Shown piece after piece: positions 17,610 through 28,371 of a DNA stretch of 64,000 bases (positions within the stretch are counted from its first letter, which is position 1; each line of letters starts with the position of its first letter). This DNA is from Rhodococcus rhodochrous (lineage in GTDB: Bacteria; Actinomycetota; Actinomycetes; Mycobacteriales; Mycobacteriaceae). The notes under the pieces are model-generated. The model was given only the letters and a program-made list of their open reading frames with translations, was not told the origin of the DNA and did no database searches. The stretch covers positions 2,161,444-2,225,443 of the forward strand of contig NZ_LT906450.1 of the NCBI RefSeq assembly GCF_900187265.1, written 5' to 3'. The translations under genes were made by a program, and so were the position numbers.

Positions 17610-18443
17610 TCAGTAACGATCGACGCTGGGCTGCTCCGGGAGCTCGTAGCCCGAGGCGCCGACGGTCTCCTGGAATGCGGCCTCCCATGCACCGCTGGCG
17701 ATCATCTCCTCGATCGCGTCGTTGATCGCGTTGCGCGACTCGTCGTCGCCCTTGGCGAGACCGATGCCGTAGCGCTCGGTGGTGAACGGCTCACCGACGA
17801 CCTTGAAGTCGCCCGGGCTCTGTGCGGCGTAACCGGCGAGGATGATGTCGTCGGTGGTCACCGCGTCGACCGCACCGTTGCGCAGCGCCTCGACACACAG
17901 CGAGTAGGTGTCGAACTCCTGGAGCTGGACGTCCTGCGCGTAGTTGTCCTTCACGTTCTGGGCCGGGGTCGAACCCGCCACCGAGCACAGGCGCTTGCCG
18001 CCGCTGAGCGTCTCGGGACCGGTGATCTCGGTCTCGTCCGCGCGCACGAGGAGCGACTGTCCGGCGATGAAGTACGGGCCTGCGAAGTCCACTTTTTCCT
18101 TGCGGGCATCGGTGATCGAGTAGGTCGCAACGACGTAGTCGACCTCACCGTTCTGGATGAGCGTCTCGCGCTGGGCCGAAGGAGCCTCCTTGAAGGTGAT
18201 GTTCTCCGGCGGGACACCGAGCTGGCCGGCGACGTACTCGGCGACCTCGACGTCGAACCCGCTGAACGAACCGTCCGGGTTGCGCAGGCCCAGGCCCGGC
18301 TGGTCGAACTTGATACCGACCGTCAGGGTGCCGTTCTCCGCGGACTGCGAGACGCTGCGCGTCTCGTCGCCACCGCACGCCGTGGCGACCACTGCCACGG
18401 CGACGGCGCCGATGCCCAGGCGGATGGAGCGGGACAATTTCAT
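17610..18443 (-). CDS. gluB: Glutamate-binding lipoprotein GluB
   Basis: A 277-residue solute-binding protein of family 3. The signal peptide MKLSRSIRLGIGAVAVAVVA ends in TAC, with the lipid-bearing cysteine at residue 23. The binding domain contains GIKFDQPGLGLRNPDGSFSG and later DYVVATYSITDARKEKVDF, both typical of glutamate/glutamine-binding proteins. GGAGG lies seven bases before the ATG. Hairpins lie on both sides of the gene within the operon. Confidence 0.93.
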   Translation of the reverse strand: MKLSRSIRLGIGAVAVAVVATACGGDETRSVSQSAENGTLTVGIKFDQPGLGLRNPDGSFSGFDVEVAEYVAGQLGVPPENITFKEAPSAQRETLIQNGEVDYVVATYSITDARKEKVDFAGPYFIAGQSLLVRADETEITGPETLSGGKRLCSVAGSTPAQNVKDNYAQDVQLQEFDTYSLCVEALRNGAVDAVTTDDIILAGYAAQSPGDFKVVGEPFTTERYGIGLAKGDDESRNAINDAIEEMIASGAWEAAFQETVGASGYELPEQPSVDRY

Positions 18444-18473
18444 CGAATACCTCCGGTGCGGTTCGGAACTACG

Positions 18474-18499
18474 TCCGGCGGGCCGGGCGGCCCGTCGGA
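18474..18499 (-). terminator. Hairpin between gluA and gluB
   Basis: TCCGGCGGGCC (18474-18484) pairs with GGCCCGTCGGA (18489-18499), with one G-T wobble and a four-base loop. It lies in the 68 bases between the two genes and would shape their relative expression. Confidence 0.55.
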
Positions 18500-18511
18500 T
18501 GCGGGGAAAGG

Positions 18512-19300
18512 TCAGTGACTGAGGATCTTGCCGAGGAAGTCCTTGGCGCGATCGGATTTCGGTGCGGTGAAGAAGGTCTCGGGATCGGTGTCCTCGATGA
18601 TGCGGCCGTCGGCCATGAACAGCACGCGATCGCCGGCCTTGCGGGCGAATCCCATCTCGTGGGTGACCACGACCATCGTCATGCCCTCCTTCGCGAGGGA
18701 GGTCATCACGTCGAGGACTTCCTGGACCATCTCGGGGTCGAGGGCGGAGGTGGGCTCGTCGAACAACATGACCTTGGGGTTCATCGCGAGCGCGCGTGCG
18801 ATTGCGACGCGCTGCTGCTGACCACCCGACAGCTGCGCCGGGTACTTGTCGGCCTGGTTGGCGATCCCGACCCGGTCGAGCAACTGCATCGCCGACTCGC
18901 GGGCCTTGTCCTTCTTGATCTTGCGCACCTTGATGGGGCCGAGCATGACGTTCTCGAGGATCGTCTTGTGGGCGAACAGGTTGAACGACTGGAACACCAT
19001 GCCGACGTCCGAACGCAGGCGGGCGAGTGCCTTGCCCTCCTCCGGCAGCAGGGTGCCGTCCACGTGGATCTCTCCCGAGTCGATCGGTTCGAGCCGGTTG
19101 ATGGTGCGGCAGAGGGTCGATTTACCCGAACCCGACGGGCCGACGACGATGACGACCTGTCCTCGCGGGATCTCGAGGTTGATGTCCTGCAGTACGTGCA
19201 GGGATCCGAAATGCTTGTTCACCCCGTTCATGGAGATCATGGACGAGTTGGTGTCCGACTTCTCGGACGGACGATCCGTTCCGGCTGCCGCTGATGTCAT
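18512..19300 (-). CDS. gluA: Glutamate ABC transporter ATP-binding protein GluA
   Basis: A 262-residue ATPase of the polar amino acid uptake family. It has a Walker A motif GPSGSGKST, the signature [18 protein letters not shown], a Walker B motif [15 protein letters not shown] and a switch histidine in [10 protein letters not shown]. The preferred start is the ATG at 19300 ([11 protein letters not shown]), which adds 20 residues before the conserved [12 protein letters not shown]; the internal ATG at 19240 lacks a ribosome-binding site. It is the first gene of gluABCD and is divergent from miaB. Confidence 0.92.
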   Translation of the reverse strand: MTSAAAGTDRPSEKSDTNSSMISMNGVNKHFGSLHVLQDINLEIPRGQVVIVVGPSGSGKSTLCRTINRLEPIDSGEIHVDGTLLPEEGKALARLRSDVGMVFQSFNLFAHKTILENVMLGPIKVRKIKKDKARESAMQLLDRVGIANQADKYPAQLSGGQQQRVAIARALAMNPKVMLFDEPTSALDPEMVQEVLDVMTSLAKEGMTMVVVTHEMGFARKAGDRVLFMADGRIIEDTDPETFFTAPKSDRAKDFLGKILSH

Positions 19301-19465
19301 ATCTGCAGACCCTATGCCGTCCGACCCCCGAGACTTCGCATTTCGGGACACCTTCGGTGCACGCGTCACGGGATTTTTACTGCACGAGCAGTAACGGATA
19401 CCTCGACGGAGCCCGCACGGTCGGCGCGAGGGAAGAGGGCCCACCGAGGTGAGATACCCTGAGAC

Positions 19466-20995
19466 GTGTCACTGATCGACGAAGAAGCCCCCCGTACCGG
19501 TGCCCGGACCTACGAGGTCCGCACCTACGGCTGTCAGATGAACGTACACGACTCCGAGCGTCTGTCGGGGTTGTTGGAGGACGCCGGCTTCACCAAGGCC
19601 GCGCCCGGTGCGTCACCCGATCTGGTGGTTTTCAACACCTGCGCGGTGCGGGAGAACGCCGACAACAAGCTGTACGGCAATCTGAGTCATCTGCGTCCGG
19701 TCAAGGACGACAACCCCGACATGCAGATCGCTGTCGGAGGCTGCCTCGCCCAGAAGGACCGCGACACGGTCGTCAAGAAGGCGCCCTGGGTCGACGTGGT
19801 CTTCGGCACACACAACATCGGTAATCTCCCCGCCCTGCTCGAACGCGCACGGCACAACCGCCGCGCCGAGGTCGAGATCCTCGACGCCCTCGAGGCGTTC
19901 CCGTCGACGCTGCCCGCCAAGCGTGAGTCGTCGTACGCCGGATGGGTGTCGATCTCCGTCGGCTGCAACAACACGTGCACCTTCTGCATCGTGCCGTCGC
20001 TGCGCGGCAAGGAGGTCGACCGGCGCCCGGGCGACATCCTCGCCGAGGTGCAGGCGCTCGTCGACGAGGGCGTGCTCGAGGTGACACTGCTCGGCCAGAA
20101 CGTCAACTCCTACGGCCGGTCCTTCGCCGATCCGGAGCAGCCCCGCGACCGGGGCGCCTTCGCGTCGCTGCTGCGCGCGTGCGGCGACATCGAGGGGCTC
20201 GAGCGGGTGCGCTTCACCTCCCCGCACCCGGCGGAGTTCACCGACGACGTCATCGACGCCATGGCGCAGACCCCCAACGTGTGCCCGCAGCTGCACATGC
20301 CGCTGCAGTCCGGCAGCGATCGGATCCTGCGCGCCATGCGCCGCTCGTACCGCAAGGAACGCTTCCTGGGCATCATCGAGCGGGTCCGTGCCGCGATGCC
20401 GCACGCGGCGATCACCACCGACATCATCGTCGGCTTCCCCGGTGAGACCGAGGAGGACTTCCAGCAGACCCTCGAGGTCGTCGAGAAGGCGCGCTTCACC
20501 AGCGCGTTCACCTTCCAGTACTCGAAGCGCCCCGGCACGCCCGCAGCCGACATGGAGGGGCAGGTCCCCAAGGCCGTGGTGCAGGAGCGTTACGACCGTC
20601 TGATCGCGCTGCAGGAACGCATCACCCTCGAGGAGAACCGCAAACTCGTCGGCACCGAGGTCGAACTGCTCGTCGCAGCGGGGGAGGGCCGCAAGAACGC
20701 CGAGACCGCCCGGATGAGCGGGCGTGCCCGCGACGGCCGCCTCGTCCACTTCCGTCCCGAGGGCGCGATCGACACCTCGGTGCGTCCCGGCGACGTCGTC
20801 ACGATCGTCGTCAGCGACGCCGCGCCGCACCACCTCGTCGCGGACACCCTGATCCTCACGCACCGCCGCACACGTGCGGGCGACCACTTCGAACAGGGCC
20901 GGCTGCCCAAGACACCGCCGATCGGTGTCGGACTCGGACTGCCGAGCATCGGCGTCCCGGACCCGCTGCCGCCTCAGATGGGATGCAACGCATGA
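19466..20995 (+). CDS. miaB: tRNA-2-methylthio-N6-dimethylallyladenosine synthase MiaB
   Basis: A 509-residue radical-SAM methylthiotransferase that modifies A37 of tRNAs reading UNN codons, acting after MiaA. The N-terminal cluster ligands are Cys23, Cys59 and Cys93 ([20 protein letters not shown]). The radical-SAM motif CNNTCTFC has Cys167, Cys171 and Cys174. The C-terminal TRAM domain precedes a 50-residue extension rich in Pro and Gly. The GTG start follows TACCCT at 19455-19460 with no Shine-Dalgarno sequence. Confidence 0.96.
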   Translation: MSLIDEEAPRTGARTYEVRTYGCQMNVHDSERLSGLLEDAGFTKAAPGASPDLVVFNTCAVRENADNKLYGNLSHLRPVKDDNPDMQIAVGGCLAQKDRDTVVKKAPWVDVVFGTHNIGNLPALLERARHNRRAEVEILDALEAFPSTLPAKRESSYAGWVSISVGCNNTCTFCIVPSLRGKEVDRRPGDILAEVQALVDEGVLEVTLLGQNVNSYGRSFADPEQPRDRGAFASLLRACGDIEGLERVRFTSPHPAEFTDDVIDAMAQTPNVCPQLHMPLQSGSDRILRAMRRSYRKERFLGIIERVRAAMPHAAITTDIIVGFPGETEEDFQQTLEVVEKARFTSAFTFQYSKRPGTPAADMEGQVPKAVVQERYDRLIALQERITLEENRKLVGTEVELLVAAGEGRKNAETARMSGRARDGRLVHFRPEGAIDTSVRPGDVVTIVVSDAAPHHLVADTLILTHRRTRAGDHFEQGRLPKTPPIGVGLGLPSIGVPDPLPPQMGCNA

Positions 20996-21576
20996 CCACC
21001 GACAAGCCGCACGATCACCACGCGACGGGTGACGTACGCGCCGAACTCGAAGCCGCCGAACGGAAGGTGGCGAGCGACATCGACCCGGGCGCCCGGGCGA
21101 TGTTCGTCGCGATCGCGGTCCTGATCCTGCTGGCGACCTTCAGCCTGCCCCACGCCGGATCCGCCAACGGGTGGGAGGTACTGTCCTTCGCCCCGGACGC
21201 GACCGCCGAGGAGATCGGTCTCCCGTCACGGCTGTTCGTGGGCTTCGCCGTGGTCTTCGCCGGTCTGGGCTCGATCCTCGCGCTCGTCACCCGCAAGTGG
21301 GCGCTGGCGTGGGTGTCCCTGGCCGGCTCGGCCGTGACCATCGTCTTCGGCATGCTCGCGATCTGGTCGCGCCAGACGCTGCCTGTCGAATCATCCGCCG
21401 CGGGACCGGGATTCGGTCTCGTGATCGGCTGGTTCGCCGTCATGGTCATCGTCTTCCACTGGGCCCGTGTGGTGTGGGCGCGGACCTCGGCCCAGCTCGA
21501 GGCCGAGGCCGAGTTGCGGAAGGTGGCGGCCCAGCACGAACGGCCCCGCCTGATGCGCGACGACCCCGAGGACTGA
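20992..21576 (+). CDS. Conserved membrane protein downstream of miaB (Rv2732c-like)
   Basis: A 194-residue protein with a charged N terminus, four hydrophobic helices (first [17 protein letters not shown]) and a charged C-terminal tail. Its ATG overlaps the miaB stop codon (ATGA), so the two are translationally coupled. The place after miaB matches mycobacterial Rv2732c, a membrane protein of unknown function. No enzymatic motif is visible. Confidence 0.75.
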   Translation: MTTDKPHDHHATGDVRAELEAAERKVASDIDPGARAMFVAIAVLILLATFSLPHAGSANGWEVLSFAPDATAEEIGLPSRLFVGFAVVFAGLGSILALVTRKWALAWVSLAGSAVTIVFGMLAIWSRQTLPVESSAAGPGFGLVIGWFAVMVIVFHWARVVWARTSAQLEAEAELRKVAAQHERPRLMRDDPED

Positions 21577-21591
21577 CGCCTCCCGAACGAA

Positions 21592-21629
21592 GACGATCCC
21601 CCTCTCCCGACCGGGAGAGGGGGATCGTC
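21592..21629. terminator. Bidirectional terminator between convergent genes
   Basis: GACGATCCCCCTCTCCCG (21592-21609) and CGGGAGAGGGGGATCGTC (21612-21629) are perfect inverted repeats of 18 bases. It serves the miaB operon from the left and the DUF349 gene from the right. Confidence 0.85.
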
Positions 21630-21647
21630 CGTTTCGGATGTCGCGGG

Positions 21648-23060
21648 TCAGCGCTCGCCGACGGCGCCTTCGGCTGCGTCCGCCCACTCACGCCACTGCG
21701 CCGCCTGGGCGAGAGCCTTCTCGGCCTCCTTGGCCCGGCCCGCGGCGGTCGCCTTGGCGGCCTGCTCCTCGAACTGGCGCACCCGCTCACGGAACTGGGC
21801 CGCGCGCGCGAGTGCCTCGGGATCGGTGCGGCGCCACTCGGAATCCGCGGCCTCGCGCACCTTCTTCTCGATGGCCCGCAGCCGACCTTCGAGATCGTGC
21901 ATGCGGTCGCGCGGCACCTTGCCGATCGCCTCCCACTGGTCCTGCAACTCGCGCAGGCGCGCCCGGGCACCTTCGAGATCGGCCGACGGGTCGATCGAGG
22001 AGGCCGTCTCGAGCAGGGCCTCCTTCGCGCGGGCGTTCTCCTCGAACTCGGCGTCGCGCTCGGCGTTCGCGGCGTTGCGCGCGGCGAAGAAGACGTCCTG
22101 GGCGCCCTTGAACCGCTTCCACAGCTGGTCGTCGGCGTCCTTCGGTGCGCGTCCGGCCGCCTTCCACTCGGCGAGCAGGTCGCGGAAGGCCGCGGCGGTG
22201 GCACCCCAGTCGGTGGAGTTCTGCAGTTCCTCCGCCCGGGCGACGAGTTCCTCCTTGCGGCTCTTCGCCGCGGCGCGCTCACGATCGAGTTCGGCGAAGT
22301 GGGCTCCGCGACGCCGGTTGAACGCCTCGCGTGCCTTCGAGTAGCGACGCCACAACACGTCGTCGACCTTCCGGTCGACCCCGCGGATGGTCTTCCACTC
22401 CTCGAGGATCTCGCGCAGCCGGTCGCCGGCGGCCTTCCACTGGGTGGATTCGGCGGCGATCGTCTCGGCCTCGGCCGCGAGGGCCTCCTTGCGGGCCGTG
22501 CTCTCGGCGCGCCGACGCTCCTTCTCCTGCTTGGCGAGAGCCGCAGCCTCCTCGGAGTGCTCGATGATCGCGGCGAGCCGGGTGGCGAGCGCATCGAGAT
22601 CACCGATGACGGCGGCGGTCGGCAGCGACTCGGCCAGTGCCTCGGCGGCCGCGCGGGTCTTCTTCACGTCGGCGGTGCCGGAGGTCAACCGGGTCTCGAG
22701 GATCGCCACCTCGGTGGCGAGATCGTCGTAACGGCGTCCGAAGTGCGCGAGGCCCTCGGCGGCGTCGCCTGCCTGCCACGATCCGATGCACCGCTCGCCC
22801 TCGCTCGTGCGGACCCATGCGGTGCCGTCCTCGTCGACGCGTCCGAACCGACTCGGATCGCTCGCGGGCACCGCCGGGACGTGGGGGTGCGTCTGGGCCG
22901 CGACAGGATGCGGCTTCGGGGGTGCTGCGGTGGAACTGCCGTTCTCTCGGCCCGCAGGGCCGGGCGTCGCAGCATGGGCTCGGGGCGTGGCGGGACCGGG
23001 ACGCGGGGTCCGCTCCTGCGTCGACTCGCCGGTTCGGTCCTGTGCGTTCGGGTCGCTCAT
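21648..23060 (-). CDS. DUF349 domain-containing coiled-coil protein
   Basis: A 470-residue protein. The first 85 residues are Pro/Ala-rich and disordered. After that at least four DUF349 repeats, each with a Trp-Lys core, are visible ([59 protein letters not shown] and the final AQWREWADA). The repeats are long, charged helices with coiled-coil character. It corresponds to Rv2731 of mycobacteria, of unknown role. DUF349 proteins elsewhere (for example YicC-like or ExoR-linked) do not give a reliable function. Confidence 0.82.
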   Translation of the reverse strand: MSDPNAQDRTGESTQERTPRPGPATPRAHAATPGPAGRENGSSTAAPPKPHPVAAQTHPHVPAVPASDPSRFGRVDEDGTAWVRTSEGERCIGSWQAGDAAEGLAHFGRRYDDLATEVAILETRLTSGTADVKKTRAAAEALAESLPTAAVIGDLDALATRLAAIIEHSEEAAALAKQEKERRRAESTARKEALAAEAETIAAESTQWKAAGDRLREILEEWKTIRGVDRKVDDVLWRRYSKAREAFNRRRGAHFAELDRERAAAKSRKEELVARAEELQNSTDWGATAAAFRDLLAEWKAAGRAPKDADDQLWKRFKGAQDVFFAARNAANAERDAEFEENARAKEALLETASSIDPSADLEGARARLRELQDQWEAIGKVPRDRMHDLEGRLRAIEKKVREAADSEWRRTDPEALARAAQFRERVRQFEEQAAKATAAGRAKEAEKALAQAAQWREWADAAEGAVGER

Positions 23061-23208
23061 CGATACCTCATCTCTGCCGCGCGGCACGGCTGCCTGGTCG
23101 CATGGTCTACCGCCGGTCGATCCCGGGGTTCCGCGATCGTGTCCGCCCACTATTGAAACAGGTCGTGTCGATGCAGGGCGCCGGGTCCGGTGGACTACGG
23201 TTGCCGAT

Positions 23209-23922
23209 GTGTTGACCGCCGCGGCGTTCGTGCCGTCCCCACCGCTGCTCGTCCCCGAGCTGACCGGTCTCGCCGCGTCCGAGACCGACGATCTGCGCGA
23301 GGCGGTTCTCGAGGTCGGTCGCAGCCTGTCCGATGCCGCGGAATGGGTGGTCGTGGGCGCCGAGTCGGCCGAACAGACCGTTCCCTCCACCGCGCGCGGG
23401 ACCTTCCTCGGGTTCGGTGTCGACGTCACCGTGCAGCTCGGTCCCGAGGCCGCCGGCGAACCCGATCCCGCGCTCGCATTGACCGCTCTGGTGGCCGGCT
23501 GGATCCGCGACCGCACGGCACCCGGCACCCGCGTGACGACCCACGTGGTGGCCGTCGACGCGGACGCCGCGCACTGCGCCGATCTCGGCCGCGACCTGCG
23601 CACGGCGCTCGACCGCGACGATCTGCCGCGAGCACTGCTCGTCGTCGCGGACGGAGCGACCACCCTCACGACCAAGGCGCCCGGCGCCTACGATCCGCGC
23701 TCGGAGGAGGTCGAGGCTGCCCTGGCGGCGGCGCTCGCCGCCGGCGACCCGGAGGCGCTCGCGGCGCTCGACCCCGACCTGTGTTCGGACATCAAGCTGA
23801 CCGGACGCGCCGCCTGGCACGTCCTGGCGGCCACCCTCGGCGAGCGCCCGCGCTCGGCGTCCGTGACCTACTCCGCCGCGCCCTACGGCGTGGGCTACCA
23901 CGTGGGGATCTGGACACCGTGA
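23209..23922 (+). CDS. Class III extradiol dioxygenase-like protein (Rv2728c-like)
   Basis: A 237-residue protein, [19 protein letters not shown] at the start, related to the LigB-like domain of class III extradiol dioxygenases. The usual metal-binding histidines of active enzymes are not clear here, so catalysis is doubtful. TACGGT at 23196-23201 lies seven bases before GTG 23209, favouring that start. The end overlaps the miaA start by four bases (GTGA), as in mycobacteria where this gene precedes miaA. Its function is unknown. Confidence 0.72.
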   Translation: MLTAAAFVPSPPLLVPELTGLAASETDDLREAVLEVGRSLSDAAEWVVVGAESAEQTVPSTARGTFLGFGVDVTVQLGPEAAGEPDPALALTALVAGWIRDRTAPGTRVTTHVVAVDADAAHCADLGRDLRTALDRDDLPRALLVVADGATTLTTKAPGAYDPRSEEVEAALAAALAAGDPEALAALDPDLCSDIKLTGRAAWHVLAATLGERPRSASVTYSAAPYGVGYHVGIWTP

Positions 23923-24881
23923 GCGCAGGAAGCACCGGTCCCGCCGACACGCTCGTCCCGATCGCGGTCGTGGGCCCCACGGCCACGGGCAAGTCCGATC
24001 TCGGACTGGACCTTGCCGAGGCGCTCGGCGGCGAGATCGTCAACATCGACGCGATGCAGCAGTACCGCGGCATGGACATCGGGACGGCCAAGCTGCCGGC
24101 GGACGAGCGTCGCGGCATCCCGCACCATCAACTCGACGTCCTCGACGTCACCGAGACCGCGACGGTCGCCCGCTACCAGCAGGCCGCCATCGACGACGTC
24201 GAGGCGATCCTCGGCCGCGGTCGCCTCCCGATCGTCGTCGGTGGATCGATGATGTACGTGCAGGCACTGCTCGACGAATGGCAGTTCCCAGCGACGGATC
24301 CGCAGGTCCGCGCCAAGTGGGAGGCGGTGCTCGAGACCGAGGGACTCGCAGCGGTCCACCGGGCACTGCAGAGCGCCGATCCCGCCGCCGCGGCGACGAT
24401 CCTGCCCACCGACGGCCGCCGCATGGTCCGCGCGCTCGAGGTCGTGGAGCTGACCGGGCAACCGTTCGCGGCATCGCAGCCGACGATCGGTGAGCCCCGT
24501 TGGGGCACCGTGATCCTGGGCGTCGACCGCGACACCGCCGAGCTGGACGACCGCATCGCGCGTCGCACGGACCTGATGTTCGAACGCGGCCTCGTCGACG
24601 AGGTGCACGGACTCCTCGAAGTCGGCCTGCGCGAGGGTGTCACGGCGCGTCGCGCGATCGGTTACGCGCAGGTCCTCGCGTACGTCGACGGGGAGTACGA
24701 CCTCGATCACGCGCGCGAGCGGACGTTCATCGGGACCCGGCGCTACGTGCGACGGCAACGCTCGTGGTTCCGCCGCGACCCGCGCATCCACTGGCTCGAC
24801 GGCGCCGACCCCCACCTGCTCGACGTCGCCCTGCGGGCCGTCCGGGACGCACGCACATCACCGGCCTCACCAGCCCGATAA
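23919..24881 (+). CDS. miaA: tRNA dimethylallyltransferase MiaA
   Basis: A 320-residue enzyme that transfers a dimethylallyl group to N6 of A37 in tRNAs reading UNN codons; MiaB acts on the product. The P-loop [17 protein letters not shown] is near residue 16. The substrate motifs [17 protein letters not shown] and [14 protein letters not shown], and the C-terminal tRNA-binding stretch [15 protein letters not shown], are complete. The GTG start overlaps the upstream stop. Confidence 0.95.
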   Translation: MSAGSTGPADTLVPIAVVGPTATGKSDLGLDLAEALGGEIVNIDAMQQYRGMDIGTAKLPADERRGIPHHQLDVLDVTETATVARYQQAAIDDVEAILGRGRLPIVVGGSMMYVQALLDEWQFPATDPQVRAKWEAVLETEGLAAVHRALQSADPAAAATILPTDGRRMVRALEVVELTGQPFAASQPTIGEPRWGTVILGVDRDTAELDDRIARRTDLMFERGLVDEVHGLLEVGLREGVTARRAIGYAQVLAYVDGEYDLDHARERTFIGTRRYVRRQRSWFRRDPRIHWLDGADPHLLDVALRAVRDARTSPASPAR

Positions 24882-24884
24882 GGT
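24879..24884 (+). promoter_or_regulatory. -10 element of a leaderless dapF promoter
   Basis: TAAGGT spans the stop codon of miaA and ends seven bases before the dapF ATG. There is no Shine-Dalgarno sequence for dapF, which supports an internal, leaderless transcript start. Confidence 0.5.
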
Positions 24885-24891
24885 AGCGCGC

Positions 24892-25758
24892 ATGGAGTTC
24901 AGCAAAGGGCACGGAACCGAGAACGACTTCGTGATCCTTCCCGATCCCGACGCGCGTCTGGACCTCGACGCAGGCCGGATCGCCGCCCTGTGCGACCGGC
25001 GTCGCGGGCTCGGTGCCGACGGTGTGCTCCGCGTCGCCCGTGCCGGTGCGCTGGTGTCGGCCGGCGTGCTCGGAGAACTGCCCGAGGGCACCGGGGCCGA
25101 CGACTGGTTCATGGACTACCGCAACGGCGACGGATCCATCGCCGAGATGTGCGGCAACGGTGTGCGGGTGTTCGCGCACTATCTCACCGCGCACGGGCTC
25201 GAGAACCGCCGCGAGTTCGTCGTCGGCAGCCGCGCCGGAGGCAAGCCCGTCACGGTGCACGAGACCGGACCTGTCCTCGGCGAGGTGACGGTGGACATGG
25301 GCACGGTGCGCACCCTCGGCGAGTCGGCGGCGACCATCGACGGGCGGGTCTATCCGGGCATCGGCATCGACGTCGGCAACCCGCACCTCGCGTGCGTGGA
25401 CCCGCACCTGAACGAGACGAGCCTGGCCGGTCTCGACCTCACCTCGCCCGGCTTCGACCCGGGCTTCTTCCCGCACGGCGTCAACATCGAGTTCCTGACC
25501 CCCATCGCGGCCGGAACGGTCCACATGCGCGTCCACGAACGCGGCGTGGGGGAGACCCGCTCGTGCGGAACCGGCACGGTGGCCGCGGCCGCTGCGGCCC
25601 TGCGCTTCGACGGCGCATCCGACGGTGCGGTGCGGGTGCAGATTCCCGGCGGCTCGGTCGAGGTGCGGATCGAGGACGGTCGCGCCTGGCTGCGCGGACC
25701 GTCGGTGCTGGTCGCGACGGGTGAACTGGACGACACCTGGTGGTCGGCGCCGAACTGA
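24892..25758 (+). CDS. dapF: Diaminopimelate epimerase DapF
   Basis: A 288-residue, cofactor-free epimerase that converts LL- to meso-diaminopimelate for lysine and peptidoglycan. The two catalytic cysteines are in [14 protein letters not shown] and [15 protein letters not shown]. The substrate-binding stretch [13 protein letters not shown] at the start and [12 protein letters not shown] in the middle are complete. It starts 10 bases after miaA, with its own likely promoter at the miaA stop codon. Confidence 0.95.
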   Translation: MEFSKGHGTENDFVILPDPDARLDLDAGRIAALCDRRRGLGADGVLRVARAGALVSAGVLGELPEGTGADDWFMDYRNGDGSIAEMCGNGVRVFAHYLTAHGLENRREFVVGSRAGGKPVTVHETGPVLGEVTVDMGTVRTLGESAATIDGRVYPGIGIDVGNPHLACVDPHLNETSLAGLDLTSPGFDPGFFPHGVNIEFLTPIAAGTVHMRVHERGVGETRSCGTGTVAAAAAALRFDGASDGAVRVQIPGGSVEVRIEDGRAWLRGPSVLVATGELDDTWWSAPN

Positions 25759-25864
25759 TCGGCGCTGCTCGGCCCGGCGGAGGGTGCACTCGGGTACCCC
25801 CTGCGCGAATGCGGCGGAGAAACTCGAATGCACCGATTCGGGCTTCGTGACACCATGGAGGTGT

Positions 25865-27331
25865 ATGACGAACACACAGCGCACGCGCCGCGCAACCACA
25901 GATGACAGCACTTCGACCGCGTACGACGCACCCGGAGGCTGGACCGCCGAGGATCCGTCCGTCGGCGAGATGCAACTCGAAGACCGCAGCGCGTTGCGGC
26001 GTGTGGTCGGTCTGTCCACCGAACTCGAGGACATCACCGAGGTCGAATACCGCCAGCTCCGACTGGAGCGTGTCGTGCTCGTCGGTGTCTGGACGGGCGG
26101 AACGGCCGCCCAGGCGGAAGCGAGCCTGGCCGAGCTGGCCGCACTCGCCGAGACCGCCGGCTCCGAGGTCCTCGAAGGTCTCGTCCAGCGTCGCGACCGG
26201 CCCGATGCCTCCACCTACATCGGTTCCGGCAAGGCCGACGAGCTCCGGCAGATCGTACTGACCACCGGCGCGGACACCGTGATCTGCGACGGCGAACTCA
26301 CTCCCGCCCAGCTCACGGCGCTGGAGAAGGTCGTCAAGGTCAAGGTCATCGACCGGACCGCGCTGATCCTCGACATCTTCGCCCAGCACGCCACCTCGCG
26401 AGAGGGCAAGGCGCAGGTCTCCCTCGCGCAGATGGAGTACATGCTCCCGCGTCTGCGCGGCTGGGGCGAGTCGATGTCGCGGCAGGCCGGTGGTCGTGCC
26501 GGCAGCAACGGCGGTGTGGGCCTGCGTGGTCCCGGTGAGACGAAGATCGAGACCGACCGTCGCCGGATCCGCGAGCGGATGGCCAAGCTCCGTCGCGAGA
26601 TCAAGGCGATGAAGGCCGCGCGCGACACCAAGCGCACCCGGCGTCTGCGCAACAGGATCCCGTCCGTCGCGATCGTGGGCTACACCAACGCCGGCAAGTC
26701 GAGCCTGCTCAACAAGCTCACCGGCTCCGGTGTCCTGGTGCAGAACGCACTGTTCGCGACCCTCGACCCGACGACCCGCCGGTCGGCGCTGCCCGACGGC
26801 CGCGAGTACGTGCTCACCGACACCGTCGGTTTCGTCCGGCACCTCCCGACCCAGCTGGTCGAGGCGTTCCGGTCGACCCTCGAGGAGGTCGCCGACGCCG
26901 ATGTGCTGCTCCACGTCGTCGACGGCTCCGACCCGCTGCCCACCGAGCAGATCAAGGCGGTGCGCGAGGTCGTCACCGAGGTGCTTCGCGAATCGGACGC
27001 ACCGCCGCCGCCGGAGTTGATCGTCGTCAACAAGATCGACGCCGCCGATCCGGTGACCCTGACACAGTTGCGCAGCGCGATCCCCGGCGCGGTCTTCGTC
27101 TCCGCGCACACCGGGGAGGGCGTCGAGGAGTTGCAGACCCAGCTCGCGGGTCTGCTCGAGGATCCCGACGTCGAGGTGAAGCTGCTCCTGCCGTACACCC
27201 GCGGCGACCTGCTCGCACGCATCCACTCGGACGGTCAGATCCTCTCGTCCGAGCACGAGGTGGACGGCACGCGGGTGCACGCGAAGGTGCCGGCAGCGCT
27301 GGCGTCGGCATTGGTCGACTTCGCGGCCTGA
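25865..27331 (+). CDS. hflX: Ribosome-associated GTPase HflX
   Basis: A 488-residue GTPase that splits stalled or hibernating 70S ribosomes under stress. The N-terminal domain has the glycine-rich GGRAGSNGGVGLRGPGETK before the GTPase domain. G1 is GYTNAGKSSLL, G3 is DTVGFVRHLP and G4 is NKIDAAD. The actinobacterial form has a longer N terminus. The ATG at 25865 has GGAGG close by (25857-25861); the spacing is short, and CACCAT just before it could make the start leaderless. Confidence 0.94.
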   Translation: MTNTQRTRRATTDDSTSTAYDAPGGWTAEDPSVGEMQLEDRSALRRVVGLSTELEDITEVEYRQLRLERVVLVGVWTGGTAAQAEASLAELAALAETAGSEVLEGLVQRRDRPDASTYIGSGKADELRQIVLTTGADTVICDGELTPAQLTALEKVVKVKVIDRTALILDIFAQHATSREGKAQVSLAQMEYMLPRLRGWGESMSRQAGGRAGSNGGVGLRGPGETKIETDRRRIRERMAKLRREIKAMKAARDTKRTRRLRNRIPSVAIVGYTNAGKSSLLNKLTGSGVLVQNALFATLDPTTRRSALPDGREYVLTDTVGFVRHLPTQLVEAFRSTLEEVADADVLLHVVDGSDPLPTEQIKAVREVVTEVLRESDAPPPPELIVVNKIDAADPVTLTQLRSAIPGAVFVSAHTGEGVEELQTQLAGLLEDPDVEVKLLLPYTRGDLLARIHSDGQILSSEHEVDGTRVHAKVPAALASALVDFAA

Positions 27332-28371
27332 TGCGGGTCGTGCGCCGGGCGGCGCTGCTCGCTGCCGTCGCGGCGTTCGTGCCGGCCCCGAACGCCGGCG
27401 CGCAGGACACCGCGATCCCGGTCGCGGATCTGCCGACCGGGATGCTGTGCACTCCCGACGATCCCGCGCTCGCCGAACTGTCCGGCCTCGCGACGATCGG
27501 AGACCGGCTGTTCGCGACCCCCGACGCCGGAGAGGACGAACGCATCGTCGAACTCGACGGGAATTGTGCGGTTCTGCAACGGATCCCGTCGCCCGTCGAT
27601 CCCTACGACGTCGAGGATCTCGCCGCGGGTCCCGACGGCCGGTTGTGGCTCGGCGATCTCGGCGACAACACCCGCGTCCGCGAGACGATCGCGCTCATCT
27701 CCCTCGACCCCGACACCGGGCAGGGAGATCTGCACCGGCTGACCTATCCCGACGGTCCCCGCGACGCCGAGACCGTACTCGTCTCCGCGACAGGCGAACC
27801 GATCATCGTGACGAAGGCGCTGTTCGGATCGAGCAATGTCTACCGACCCGCACGTGGACTGACGATCGACGGCCTCCCCGTCCCGGGGCCGGCCCCTCTC
27901 GAGAAGGTCGGGTCGCTGGCACTCGGACCGTCGGATACTCCCGGCGGCCCCATTCCCGGTGCGTCGTCCTCGATGATCACCGGTGGGGCGGTGAGCGCCG
28001 ACGGGACGGTCGCGGCGGTCCGCACCTACACCGACGTCTACCTGTTCCACGTTCCCGACGGCGATCTCGCGGCCGCACTGGTCGCCGGTCCGCGCTTCCG
28101 CATCCCGGTCCCGGACGAACCACAGGGCGAAGCCGTCGCCTTCACCGCCGACGGTGACCTGCTCACCGCGTCCGAACGGGGTGCGGCGGGCACGGAGAAT
28201 CCACCGATCCGGATCCGTCGCGGCGCGACCGATCTCTTCGCGCCCGCGGACGACGCTGCCGCGGACGAGATATCGTCCGCGGCACTGCCGGTCGTGGGTG
28301 CGGGCGTGGCGGCCGGGGTCATCGTCCTCGGGGTCCTCGGACTCGTCGTCCGGCGCCGCACCCGCGGCTGA
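27331..28371 (+). CDS. Secreted, membrane-anchored protein of unknown function
   Basis: A 346-residue protein. A signal peptide (MRVVRRAALLAAVAAFVPAP, cut after GAQ or nearby) is followed by an extracytoplasmic domain with repeated short beta-strand patterns (DGRLWLGDLGDN, DGTVAAVRTYTDVYLF, FTADGDLLTASERG) that suggest a beta-propeller. A single C-terminal membrane helix (ALPVVGAGVAAGVIVLGVLG) and an Arg-rich end follow. The start codon shares a base with the hflX stop (TGATG), so it is coupled to hflX. No catalytic motif is recognised. Confidence 0.72.
   Translation: MRVVRRAALLAAVAAFVPAPNAGAQDTAIPVADLPTGMLCTPDDPALAELSGLATIGDRLFATPDAGEDERIVELDGNCAVLQRIPSPVDPYDVEDLAAGPDGRLWLGDLGDNTRVRETIALISLDPDTGQGDLHRLTYPDGPRDAETVLVSATGEPIIVTKALFGSSNVYRPARGLTIDGLPVPGPAPLEKVGSLALGPSDTPGGPIPGASSSMITGGAVSADGTVAAVRTYTDVYLFHVPDGDLAAALVAGPRFRIPVPDEPQGEAVAFTADGDLLTASERGAAGTENPPIRIRRGATDLFAPADDAAADEISSAALPVVGAGVAAGVIVLGVLGLVVRRRTRG

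Noticed and set aside
21171-23156. A 661-codon open frame antisense to the DUF349 gene
   Set aside because: It is Leu/Gly/Arg-rich without motifs; the opposite strand has clear DUF349 repeats and a terminator at its end.
27331-28371. Calling the secreted protein after hflX an enzyme
   Set aside because: The beta-strand repeats suggest a propeller, but I see no catalytic motif, so no function is given.
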